A stretch of 49,084 nt of DNA from Pseudomonadota bacterium (lineage in GTDB: Bacteria; Pseudomonadota; Alphaproteobacteria; Caulobacterales; Caulobacteraceae): positions 1 to 49,084 of the forward strand of contig JAEYNH010000195.1 of assembly GCA_023412655.1 (NCBI GenBank), read 5' to 3'. Each line of letters begins with the position of its first letter. Within the stretch, counting starts at the first letter, position 1. Under the pieces are notes generated by a model, which was not told the DNA's origin, made no database searches, and saw only the letters and a program-made list of their open reading frames with translations. The position numbers were made by a program, and so were the translations under genes. Of the stretch, positions 8,419 to 15,400 are shown piece by piece.

Positions 8419-8757
8419 GACGTTGTGAAGCCTGTTTGCCCCGCGGCCGAAGCGCCGGCCCATAGCAAGAGGACGGCGCTTCGGTTGCCCGAGGCGTCGC
8501 CCTCTCATCCAGATCCGTTGGGGGATCTGCGCCATCTGAGGTCGTCTGCGAGTTCGGTTCGGCTGACCCTTGCGGGTTCGTCCGGGTTTTCCCTCGCAGC
8601 TCGGTGTCGTTCCGGTTCTGGGGTTCCGGGTTGCCCCGGTTCCGTCAGTCTCGTGAGACACTCCGCTCGCTTGGCTTCTGGGTCCGCTGTCGCCAGCTTC
8701 TCCGTCTTTCCGCGCTGCAGTTCCTTTCGGCCTGTTGACGTTGCGCCCGAAGCCTGT
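8419..8757 (-). ncRNA. Candidate structured RNA, possible leader of the importer operon
   Basis: This gene-free block is rich in hairpins that make most sense on the minus strand. Four have GNRA loops: GCAA at 8626-8639 (5-bp stem), 8566-8577 and 8481-8492 (4 bp each), and GCGA at 8686-8697 (4 bp). A 7-bp stem lies at 8510-8529 and a 10-bp stem pairs 8447-8456 with 8475-8484. Base use is skewed: 16 A against 71 T in 8521-8760 on the plus strand, so the minus-strand RNA is U-poor with A in loops, as in structured RNAs. The block lies between uup and the importer on their strand. I see no RNase P, tmRNA or TPP-riboswitch signature. The imperfect frames here are not convincing genes. Confidence 0.45.
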
Positions 8758-8799
8758 ATGAGGCAAGCGCCGGAATGCGGCCCCCTGGGCGCCTGGCGT

Positions 8800-8862
8800 C
8801 AACAATCCGTGAAAAACCTGTTAACAACCCTGGGATTGTTGGCCCATTGTCCAGGTTTTTCA
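8800..8862. repeat. Two interleaved perfect inverted repeats
   Basis: Arm A, CAACAATCC (8800-8808), pairs with 8833-8841. Arm B, TGAAAAACCTG (8810-8820), pairs with 8852-8862. The order A-B-A'-B' allows either a pseudoknot or two exclusive hairpins. The B stem begins with A5 and ends with T5, like a bidirectional terminator. It sits 28 bp beyond the uup stop codon, so termination of uup is the simplest role. A DnaA-box-like TTATCCCCA follows at 8874-8882. Confidence 0.6.
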
Positions 8863-8890
8863 GTGGCTTGAGGTTATCCCCAGAAAGACG

Positions 8891-10690
8891 CTAGCGGCTG
8901 GCTTCGAGGGCCTCCCGCCGCTCCTCCAGGGCCAGCCACTCCTCCTCGGCCGCGGAAAGCTGGGCGCGGGCCGCTTCCAGGGCGCGGCCGTAGCGGTCGA
9001 ACGCCGAGGGATCGCGCGCATAGAGGTCCGGATCAGCCAGCGCCGTCTCGAGCGTGGCGATCTTGCCGGGCAGGTCGTGGATCAGGGCGTCGAGCTCCGC
9101 CAGCCGCCGCTGTTCCTTGAAGCTGAGCTTGGCGGGCGCTGTCGCCGGGCGGGCCGGCGCGGGCTTCGGCTCGGCCTTCGGCGGCGGCGGTGGCGCGACC
9201 TTGGCGAAGAAGCCGGGGTTCTGGCCCATGAAGTCCTGCCAGCCGCCGGGGGTCTCCACCGCCCGGCCCGCGCCGTCGAGGCCGATCGTGGAGGTGGCCA
9301 GCCGGTCGATGAAGTCGCGGTCGTGGCTGACCAGGATCAGGGTGCCGTCGTAGTCGGCCAGCAGGTCCTCGAGCAGGTCGAGGGTGTCCATGTCGAGGTC
9401 GTTGGTGGGTTCGTCCAGCACCATGACGTTGGCGGGATTGGCCAGGGCCTGGGCCAGCAGCAGGCGGTTGCGCTCCCCGCCGGAGAGGCTCTTCACCGGC
9501 TGGCGCAGCTGCAGGTCGGTGAACAGGAAGTCCTTGGCGTAGGCGTTCACGTGCTTGGGCGCGCCGCGCACCATCACCTGGTCGCCGCCGTTGGGCGTCA
9601 GCACGTCGCGGACGGTCATGTCGTCCTTCAGTCCGGCCCGGGCCTGGTCGATGTAGCTGACCGAGAGGTTGGTCCCCAGCTTCACCTCGCCGGCGTCGGC
9701 CGGGATCTCGCCCAGCAGCAGCTTCACCAGCGTGGTCTTGCCCGCCCCGTTGGGGCCGACGATCGCCACCCGGTCGCCGCGGATGATGCGGGTGGAGAAG
9801 TCCTTCAGGATCGTCCGGTCGCCGAACGCCTTGGACAGGCCCTTGGCCTCCACGACCCGCTGGCCGGACACGCCCGAGCTGGCCAGGCCCATGTTCAGGC
9901 TGCCCCGGGCCTCCTTCAGCCGCTCGGCCTTGGCCTCGCGCATGGCGATCAGCCGGCGCCGGCGCCCCTCGTTGCGGGCCCGGCGGGCGGTGACGCCCCG
10001 GGCCAGCCAGTGGCGCTCGCGTTCGATGGCCTTGTCGAGCCGCCGGGCCTCCTCCGCCTCCTGGGCCTCGATCTTCTCGACCCAGGCGTCGAAGGCCTTG
10101 AAGCCGCGGTCGAGCCGGCGGACCTGGCGGTGCTCCAGCCAGAAGCAGCGGCCGGTGACGCGCTCCAGGAACGCCCGGTCGTGGCTGACGATCAGCATGG
10201 CCGCGCGGCTCTCGGCGATGGCCTGCTCCAGGGTCTCGATGGCCAGGATGTCGAGGTGGTTGGTGGGCTCGTCCAGCAGCAGGACGTCGGGGTCCTCGGC
10301 GAAGGCCCGGGCCAGGGCGGCCCGCCGGGTTTCGCCGCCCGAAAGCCCGGCCGCGGCCTTGCGCGGATCGAGCCCGAAGGCCTCCAGCTCGGCCTCGGCC
10401 CGGTGAGCCGGGGCGGCCCCGGCCGTGGCGTAGTCAAGGAGGCTGCCGCCGTAGATCTCCGGCTCCTGCAGCACCATGGAGACGCGCGTGCCCGGAGTGA
10501 TGACGCGCTCGCCGCTGTCGGCCTCGATCAGGCCGGCGATGATCCGCATCAGGGTGGACTTGCCCGCCCCGTTGCGCCCCACCAGGCAGGCGCGGACGCG
10601 GGGCTCGAGCCCCAGGTCCACGCCGTCGAACAGCATTCGCGGTCCGTCGGCCAGGCGCACGTCCTTAAGGGCGAGGATGGGAGCTCTCAT
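8891..10690 (-). CDS. uup: ABC-F family ATPase, Uup type
   Basis: A 599-residue soluble protein with two ABC domains and no membrane segment. Walker A motifs are GRNGAGKST (residues 38-46) and GPNGAGKTT in the second half. Both domains carry LSGGE signatures and LLLDEPTNHLD or VLDEPTNDLD Walker B motifs. The linker is rich in Arg/Glu, and the last ~75 residues (KLSFKEQRRLAELD onward) form the coiled-coil C-terminal domain typical of Uup, which binds DNA in E. coli. Uup and relatives act on ribosomes or branched DNA. ATG 10690 is chosen because the upstream part of the open frame looks non-coding and overlaps the divergent YcgN gene. Confidence 0.93.
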   Translation of the reverse strand: MRAPILALKDVRLADGPRMLFDGVDLGLEPRVRACLVGRNGAGKSTLMRIIAGLIEADSGERVITPGTRVSMVLQEPEIYGGSLLDYATAGAAPAHRAEAELEAFGLDPRKAAAGLSGGETRRAALARAFAEDPDVLLLDEPTNHLDILAIETLEQAIAESRAAMLIVSHDRAFLERVTGRCFWLEHRQVRRLDRGFKAFDAWVEKIEAQEAEEARRLDKAIERERHWLARGVTARRARNEGRRRRLIAMREAKAERLKEARGSLNMGLASSGVSGQRVVEAKGLSKAFGDRTILKDFSTRIIRGDRVAIVGPNGAGKTTLVKLLLGEIPADAGEVKLGTNLSVSYIDQARAGLKDDMTVRDVLTPNGGDQVMVRGAPKHVNAYAKDFLFTDLQLRQPVKSLSGGERNRLLLAQALANPANVMVLDEPTNDLDMDTLDLLEDLLADYDGTLILVSHDRDFIDRLATSTIGLDGAGRAVETPGGWQDFMGQNPGFFAKVAPPPPPKAEPKPAPARPATAPAKLSFKEQRRLAELDALIHDLPGKIATLETALADPDLYARDPSAFDRYGRALEAARAQLSAAEEEWLALEERREALEASR

Positions 10691-10762
10691 GGGGGCCGGG
10701 AGATAGAGGTTCAGGCGGCTGCGCGAAAGGTCGCTCTCGCGTCCGGCGGCGCGGCGGCCTAC

Positions 10763-11248
10763 ATGGGCGCCATGTCCGGCGAACCCTCCCGCGAACCCTT
10801 CTGGCGGCGCAAGACGCTCGAGCAGATGACCGTCGCCGAGTGGGAAAGCCTCTGCGACGGCTGCGGCCTGTGCTGCCTGGTGCGGTTCGAGGACGAGGAG
10901 ACCGGCGAGGTCATCCCCACCCGGGTGCACTGCAAGCTCTTCGACCCGGGCGTCTGCCGCTGCAGCGACTACGCCAACCGCAAGCAGTACGTCCCGGACT
11001 GCATCAAGCTCACGCCGCACAACATCGAGGCGCTGGAGTGGATGCCCAAGAGCTGCGCCTACCGGCGGCTGCACGAGGGTCGGGACCTGGCCGACTGGCA
11101 CCCGCTGGTGTCCGGCGATCCCGAGAGCGTCCACCGGGCCGGCATCTCCGTGCGCGGGCAGACGGTGAGCGAGGCGGCCCTGGCCGACGCCGAGGACGCC
11201 CTCGACTTCGCCGCCTGGGACCTGATGATCGAACGCGGCGACGACTAG
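10763..11248 (+). CDS. YcgN-family cysteine-cluster protein (UPF0260)
   Basis: A 161-residue protein recognised by its N-terminal cysteine cluster, CDGCGLCCLVRFEDEE, and the later HCKLFD, VCRCSDY and PDCIKL motifs. It belongs to the YcgN/YkgJ-like group, thought to bind a metal or iron-sulfur centre; the biochemical role is not established. ATG 10763 and ATG 10772 are both possible. It is divergent from uup (72 bp apart). Its stop codon shares bases with the stop of the convergent DUF805 gene. Confidence 0.9.
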   Translation: MGAMSGEPSREPFWRRKTLEQMTVAEWESLCDGCGLCCLVRFEDEETGEVIPTRVHCKLFDPGVCRCSDYANRKQYVPDCIKLTPHNIEALEWMPKSCAYRRLHEGRDLADWHPLVSGDPESVHRAGISVRGQTVSEAALADAEDALDFAAWDLMIERGDD

Positions 11249-11694
11249 GCGCGGGGCGCCTGGGCCGGCGGCTCGCCCCAACGGTTGGCCACGGGTTCGC
11301 CGCGCACGGCGCCGACCACCGCCAGGAACAGGAAGTAGAGCGTCATCGACAGCAGCATGGCCCCGGCCATGCCCGCGTTCTTCTCGATCCCCTCGGGCCC
11401 CATGGACAGGATGTTGACCGCCGCCGCCATGCCCAGCGCCGTGGCCGGGACCTGCCACCAGCCCGAGCGGCCGAGGTCGTGCAGCCGCCGGGCGATCACC
11501 GCCCACTGCACCACATTGGCCGCCAGGCTCAGCGGCAGGCCGATGATCTGTCCGCCCGGAACCAGGGCCAGGGCCGATATGCCGATGCCGGCCAGCACGG
11601 TCAGGCCGAGCAGGCGCCAGTATTCGCGGCGGCCCGCACGTTCGCGGAACGAGAAGAGGCGGGTCCAGGAGGGCTTATCGGGCCGGTCCAACAT
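11245..11694 (-). CDS. DUF805 family membrane protein
   Basis: A 149-residue protein with four hydrophobic segments. It begins with a soluble F-S-F-R-E-R-A-G-R-R-E-Y-W motif and has RRLHDLGRSGWW between segments; both are hallmarks of DUF805 (YhaH/YhaI-like) inner-membrane proteins. Function is unknown. Its stop codon overlaps that of the YcgN gene by three bases on the opposite strand. Its start is 136 bp from the J-domain gene, with which it is divergent. Confidence 0.88.
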   Translation of the reverse strand: MLDRPDKPSWTRLFSFRERAGRREYWRLLGLTVLAGIGISALALVPGGQIIGLPLSLAANVVQWAVIARRLHDLGRSGWWQVPATALGMAAAVNILSMGPEGIEKNAGMAGAMLLSMTLYFLFLAVVGAVRGEPVANRWGEPPAQAPRA

Positions 11695-11830
11695 GGGGCT
11701 GTCCCTAGCGCGACCGGAGCGGGACCGTCCTGTGGCAAAATTGCCACAGTCGCCCTTGCGTGACGGCGCGCCTTGCCCAATCTAGAAGTCGCATCGTTAC
11801 AGAGGTCCAAGAGGCGGAGGTTCTCAGAGC

Positions 11831-12772
11831 TTGGCGCGCGATCCCTATCAGGAGCTGGGCGTGTCCCGGAGCGCCTCCGCGGACGAGATCCGCAAGGCGT
11901 TCCGCAAGCTGGCGAAGGCCAACCACCCGGACACGAACCCCGACAACAAGGAGGCCGAGGAGCGCTTCAAGCGCGTCAGCGCGGCCTTCGACATCATCGG
12001 CGATCCCGACAAGCGGAAGAAGTTCGACGCCGGCGAGATCGACGCCGACGGGCGCGAGACCTTCCGCGGCTTCGGCGGCGGGGAGGGCCCCTGGGGCGGC
12101 AATGGTTCGGGCGGCTTCGGCGGCGGGCGCGGCTATCGCAGCGAGACCTTCGAGGGCGTCGACCTGGGCGATATCCTGGGCGAGATGTTCGGCGGCGGCG
12201 GGCGGGAGCGCCGCGGCGGCCAGGGCGGCGGCTTCGGCGGCTTCTCCCAGCGGGGCGCCGACGTGCGGGCCAAGCTGGAGATCGACCTGACCGACGCCAT
12301 CCGCGGCGGCAAGCAGCGGATCGCCTTCTCGGACGGCCGCACCATCGACGTCACCATCCCCAAGGGGGCCCAGGAGGGCCAGACCCTCAGGCTCAAGGGC
12401 CAGGGGCAGGCGGGCCGGTCCGGCCCCGGCGACGCCTTCATCGAACTGTCCATCGCCCCGCACCCGATCTTCCGGCGCGAGGGCGAGGTGCTGGTCATGG
12501 ACCTGCCCGTGGCCCTCTACGACGCCGTCCTCGGCGGCAAGGTGGAGGCCCCCACGCCGGACGGGCCGGTGAGCCTCACCATTCCCAAGGGGACGAATTC
12601 GGGGGCCAAGCTGCGGCTGAAGGGTAAGGGCCTGTCCGACTCCAAGGGCCATCGCGGCGACCTGTTCGCCCGCGTGGTCGTGACCTTGCCCGACACCCCC
12701 GATCCCGCCCTGGAGGCCTTGGCCGAGGACATGCGCAAGTCCAGGCCTTATTCGCCCCGCCGCCGAACCTGA
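11831..12772 (+). CDS. J-domain co-chaperone, CbpA-like (DnaJ without zinc finger)
   Basis: Stimulates Hsp70 (DnaK) ATPase and presents clients. The J domain covers residues 4-70 with the essential HPD at 32-34. A Gly/Phe/Arg-rich linker follows (about 78-145), then two beta-rich client-binding domains containing VTIPKGAQEGQTLRLKGQG and LTIPKGTNSGAKLRLKGKG. The zinc-finger repeats of DnaJ are absent, so it is a class II Hsp40 of 313 residues. The start is TTG at 11831 with GGAGG ten bases upstream; no ATG fits the conserved N-terminus. Confidence 0.93.
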   Translation: MARDPYQELGVSRSASADEIRKAFRKLAKANHPDTNPDNKEAEERFKRVSAAFDIIGDPDKRKKFDAGEIDADGRETFRGFGGGEGPWGGNGSGGFGGGRGYRSETFEGVDLGDILGEMFGGGGRERRGGQGGGFGGFSQRGADVRAKLEIDLTDAIRGGKQRIAFSDGRTIDVTIPKGAQEGQTLRLKGQGQAGRSGPGDAFIELSIAPHPIFRREGEVLVMDLPVALYDAVLGGKVEAPTPDGPVSLTIPKGTNSGAKLRLKGKGLSDSKGHRGDLFARVVVTLPDTPDPALEALAEDMRKSRPYSPRRRT

Positions 12773-12789
12773 GTTAAGGGTGGCGTTCA

Positions 12790-12809
12790 GCCCGGGTTCA
12801 GTCCCGGGC
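12790..12809 (+). terminator. Hairpin between the J-domain gene and the small secreted gene
   Basis: GCCCGGG pairs with CCCGGGC across a TTCAGT loop, 17 bases after the J-domain stop codon and 16 bases before the next ATG. It could end the first transcript or sit in the leader of the second. No T-run follows. Confidence 0.4.
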
Positions 12810-12825
12810 GCCTACAAGAGTTCCC

Positions 12826-13170
12826 ATGAAACGCCTCTTCGCCATCGCTGTCCTGCTCGCCGGGGGCCTCGCGCTCGCGGTCGCGCCCGCGGTCGCGTCG
12901 GCGCAGGACATGGGCCGGCCGGTGTTCGGCGCCGGCCGGGGCGACCAGGAACAGGCCCGCGAGGGCGTGCGGTCGGGACGCCAGGTTCCGCTTTCGCGCG
13001 TTCTGTCGATGATCGGGTCCCGGAACGGCGGGCGGCATCTGAACACCATGCAGGGCGACGCAGGCGGCCGGCCCGCCTACTTCGTGCAGTGGCAGCTGGA
13101 TAGCGGCCGGGTGGTGGTCTTCGTGGTGGACGCCGAGTCGGGGCAGATCATCGGCCGCCAGGGCGGCTGA
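12826..13170 (+). CDS. Small secreted PepSY-like protein upstream of a FeuPQ-like pair
   Basis: A 114-residue protein with a clear signal peptide (MKRLFAIAVLLAGGLALAVA, cleavage near ASA-QD). The mature C-terminus, AYFVQWQLDSGRVVVFVVDA followed by ESGQIIG, resembles a PepSY domain, an inhibitor-like fold often paired with sensor kinases. It lies 35 bp before a response regulator and kinase that resemble FeuP and FeuQ. In Sinorhizobium a small periplasmic protein, FeuN, is encoded with feuPQ and restrains the kinase. By position and size this could be its counterpart; that is inference. Confidence 0.78.
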   Translation: MKRLFAIAVLLAGGLALAVAPAVASAQDMGRPVFGAGRGDQEQAREGVRSGRQVPLSRVLSMIGSRNGGRHLNTMQGDAGGRPAYFVQWQLDSGRVVVFVVDAESGQIIGRQGG

Positions 13171-13205
13171 TCGCGCTCAAGGAAACTGAGAGGAAGGACG
13201 CAGAC

Positions 13206-13895
13206 TTGCGCATCCTGCTTGTCGAAGACGATCCGGACCTGTCGCGCCAGCTCAAGCTGGCCCTGACCGACGCCGGCTATGCGGTGGACCACGCGCCCGA
13301 CGGCGAGGAGGCCCAGTTCCTGGGCGAGACCGAGCCCTACGACGCCATTATCCTCGACCTCGGCCTGCCCAAGGTGGACGGGGTGTCGGTGCTGGAGCGC
13401 TGGCGGCGGGACAACATGGCCACGCCGGTGCTCATCCTCACCGCCCGGGGCGCCTGGAGCGAGAAGGTCGCCGGCTTCGACGCCGGGGCCGACGACTACC
13501 TGACCAAACCCTTCCACACCGAGGAGCTGCTGGCCCGCCTGCGCGCCCTGCTGCGCCGCTCGGCCGGCCACGCCACCCCGAACCTGTCCTGCGGCGGCCT
13601 TCGGCTGGATCCGCGCGCGGCCCGGGCCAGCGTGAACGGGGAGCCCCTGCGGCTCACCTCCCTGGAGTACCGCCTGCTGCACTATCTGATGATGCACCAG
13701 GGCCGGGTGATCAGCCGCACCGAGCTGGTGGAGCATCTCTACGACCAGGACTTCGACCGCGACTCCAACACCATCGAGGTGTTCATCGGCCGGGTGCGCA
13801 AGAAGATCGGCGCCGACCGGATCGAGACCGTGCGCGGCCTGGGCTACCGGCTGATCTGCCCCGAGGAGGAGCTCGGGGCGGGCCAGACCTCGTGA
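13206..13895 (+). CDS. OmpR-family response regulator, FeuP-like
   Basis: A 229-residue two-domain regulator. The receiver carries the acidic pair D8/D9, the phosphorylated D51 in ILDLGLPKVDG, LTAR and the lysine in DDYLTKPF. The C-terminal winged helix contains LVEHLYDQDFDRDSNTIEVF and RGLGYRL, which I associate with the FeuP/PhoP-like group of alphaproteobacteria. The start is TTG at 13206 behind AGGAAGG. The kinase begins seven bases after its stop codon, so the two form an operon, probably with the small secreted gene. Confidence 0.92.
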   Translation: MRILLVEDDPDLSRQLKLALTDAGYAVDHAPDGEEAQFLGETEPYDAIILDLGLPKVDGVSVLERWRRDNMATPVLILTARGAWSEKVAGFDAGADDYLTKPFHTEELLARLRALLRRSAGHATPNLSCGGLRLDPRAARASVNGEPLRLTSLEYRLLHYLMMHQGRVISRTELVEHLYDQDFDRDSNTIEVFIGRVRKKIGADRIETVRGLGYRLICPEEELGAGQTS

Positions 13896-13902
13896 TGCGG
13901 CC

Positions 13903-15312
13903 TTGAGACTGGCGGGGGTCCTCCCCGCCGCGCTCCGGCGGCCCTCCCTCGCCCGGCGGCTGGTGCTGCTCGCGGTGGGCTGGAGCTTCGCGGCCCTGGT
14001 CATCGTGGCGCTGGTGCTGGCCCTGCTTTTCCAGCAGGCGGCGCTTCGCCGGTTCGACGCCAACCTCTCCGACCTGATCGACAACCTGATCGCCGGCTCG
14101 ACCATCGAGAACGGCCAGGTGGTGGCGCCGGCCCTCACCGACCTTCGGGCCCTGCGCGCGCTCTCCGGCCGCTACTGGCAGGTGGCCCAGCCGATGCCCG
14201 ACGGCACGGCGCAGGCCATCGAGGGCCTGACCTCGCGCTCCCTGTTCGACGCCGAGCTCGAGACCCCGCCCGAGGTGGTGGCCCGGCTGCGCGCCGATCC
14301 TGGCAAGCCCGTGGCCTTCGACGCCGACGGCCCGCAGCCGGGCGAGCGGGTGCGGGTGCTGGCCCGCTGGACCACCTTCTACGGCCACGAGAAGCCGGTG
14401 ATCTTCATGGCCGCCGAGGACCGGCGGCCCATCGACCGCGACGTGCGCAACTTCATGGTCACCACGGCGGCGGCCTTCGCCCTGCTCAGCGCCGGCCTGA
14501 TCGGCGCGGTGGTGATCCAGGTGCGGGTGGGCCTGCGGCCGCTGTTCCGCCTGCGGCGCGAGGTGGGGGACGTGCGCCGCGGCAAGTCCGAGAAGCTGAG
14601 CGCCGACTATCCCACCGAGCTGGAGCCCCTGGCCGACGAGTTGAACGCCCTGGTGCGGCACAACCAGGAAACGGTCGAGCGCCAGCGCACCCACGTGGGC
14701 AACCTCGCCCATGCCCTGAAGACCCCGATCTCGGTGATGCTCACCGAGGCCGAGCAGCAGCCGGGGCCCCTGGCCGAGGTGGTCACCCGACAGACCGAGG
14801 CCATGCGCCAGCAGGTGGACCACCACCTCCGCCGCGCGCGCGCCGCCGCCCGCATCCAGGGGCCCGGAGAGCGCACCGACGTGTCCGAGGTGCTCGACGA
14901 ACTGGCCCGGACGCTGGAGCGGATCTTCCAGGACAAGGGACTGGAGATCGACTGGGACGCCCCCGACGACCTCTACTTCCTGGGCGAGCGGCAGGACTTC
15001 ATGGAGATCGCCGGCAACGGCATGGAGAACGCCGGCAAGTGGGGCCGTCGCCGCGTGCGCGTGCGGGCCGCGCCCGACGGCGAGGCGCACCTGACGCTGA
15101 CCATCGAGGACGACGGGCCGGGCCTGCCGCCGGACCGCCGGGAAGAGGTGGTGAAGCGCGGCGCGCGGCTGGACGAGACCGCCCCGGGCTCGGGTCTGGG
15201 CCTCTCCATCGTCGACGAACTCGCCCGCGCCTACCGCGGCTCACTCGAGCTGGGGGATTCCCGGCTGGGCGGACTGATGCTCACCGTGCGGCTGCCCCGC
15301 GCGGCGGCCTGA
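13903..15312 (+). CDS. Membrane sensor histidine kinase, FeuQ-like
   Basis: A 469-residue kinase partner of the preceding regulator. TM1 is about residues 20-43, TM2 about 186-207, with some 140 periplasmic residues between. The HAMP-like linker leads to the phosphorylated H270 in NLAHALKTPISV, then an N-box in GNGMENAGKWG and G-boxes DDGPGLP and GSGLGLSIV. The ALKTP form of the H-box and NAGKW are typical of the PhoQ/FeuQ group. The start is uncertain: an in-frame ATG at 13894 is followed by TGA, so TTG 13903 or a later GTG must be used. The periplasmic ligand is unknown; the small secreted protein upstream is a candidate partner. Confidence 0.9.
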   Translation: MRLAGVLPAALRRPSLARRLVLLAVGWSFAALVIVALVLALLFQQAALRRFDANLSDLIDNLIAGSTIENGQVVAPALTDLRALRALSGRYWQVAQPMPDGTAQAIEGLTSRSLFDAELETPPEVVARLRADPGKPVAFDADGPQPGERVRVLARWTTFYGHEKPVIFMAAEDRRPIDRDVRNFMVTTAAAFALLSAGLIGAVVIQVRVGLRPLFRLRREVGDVRRGKSEKLSADYPTELEPLADELNALVRHNQETVERQRTHVGNLAHALKTPISVMLTEAEQQPGPLAEVVTRQTEAMRQQVDHHLRRARAAARIQGPGERTDVSEVLDELARTLERIFQDKGLEIDWDAPDDLYFLGERQDFMEIAGNGMENAGKWGRRRVRVRAAPDGEAHLTLTIEDDGPGLPPDRREEVVKRGARLDETAPGSGLGLSIVDELARAYRGSLELGDSRLGGLMLTVRLPRAAA

Positions 15313-15400
15313 TCCGCCGCCCAAGCTTAAGCTTCGGAGAACCTTAACCCGCCCGCGTGCAAGGTCGGCTCGCGAACCCCCGTTCGCCGGAGCCCGAGCC

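Noticed and set aside
8393..8800. TPP riboswitch before the NMT1/THI5-like binding protein
   Set aside because: A GATCTGGAT string on the minus strand recalls part of the class, but the CUGAGA box and the remaining conserved core are missing.
8389..8805. 138-codon minus-strand frame in the uup-importer gap
   Set aside because: The product is Arg/Gly/Pro-rich without fold-like patterning, and the block shows RNA-type hairpins and base skew instead. A coding role cannot be fully excluded.
8799..8882. Replication origin suggested by a DnaA-like box and AT-rich repeats
   Set aside because: Only one imperfect box (TTATCCCCA) is present, no cluster of boxes is seen, and no usual origin neighbour such as dnaA or hemE is in the window.
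13894..13905. ATG 13894 as start of the FeuQ-like kinase
   Set aside because: It is in frame, but the fourth codon is TGA, so the start must be TTG 13903 or later.
15330..15355. Second CtrA box before the unknown 468-residue gene
   Set aside because: Two TTAA tetramers occur, but they are separated by 13 bases rather than seven.
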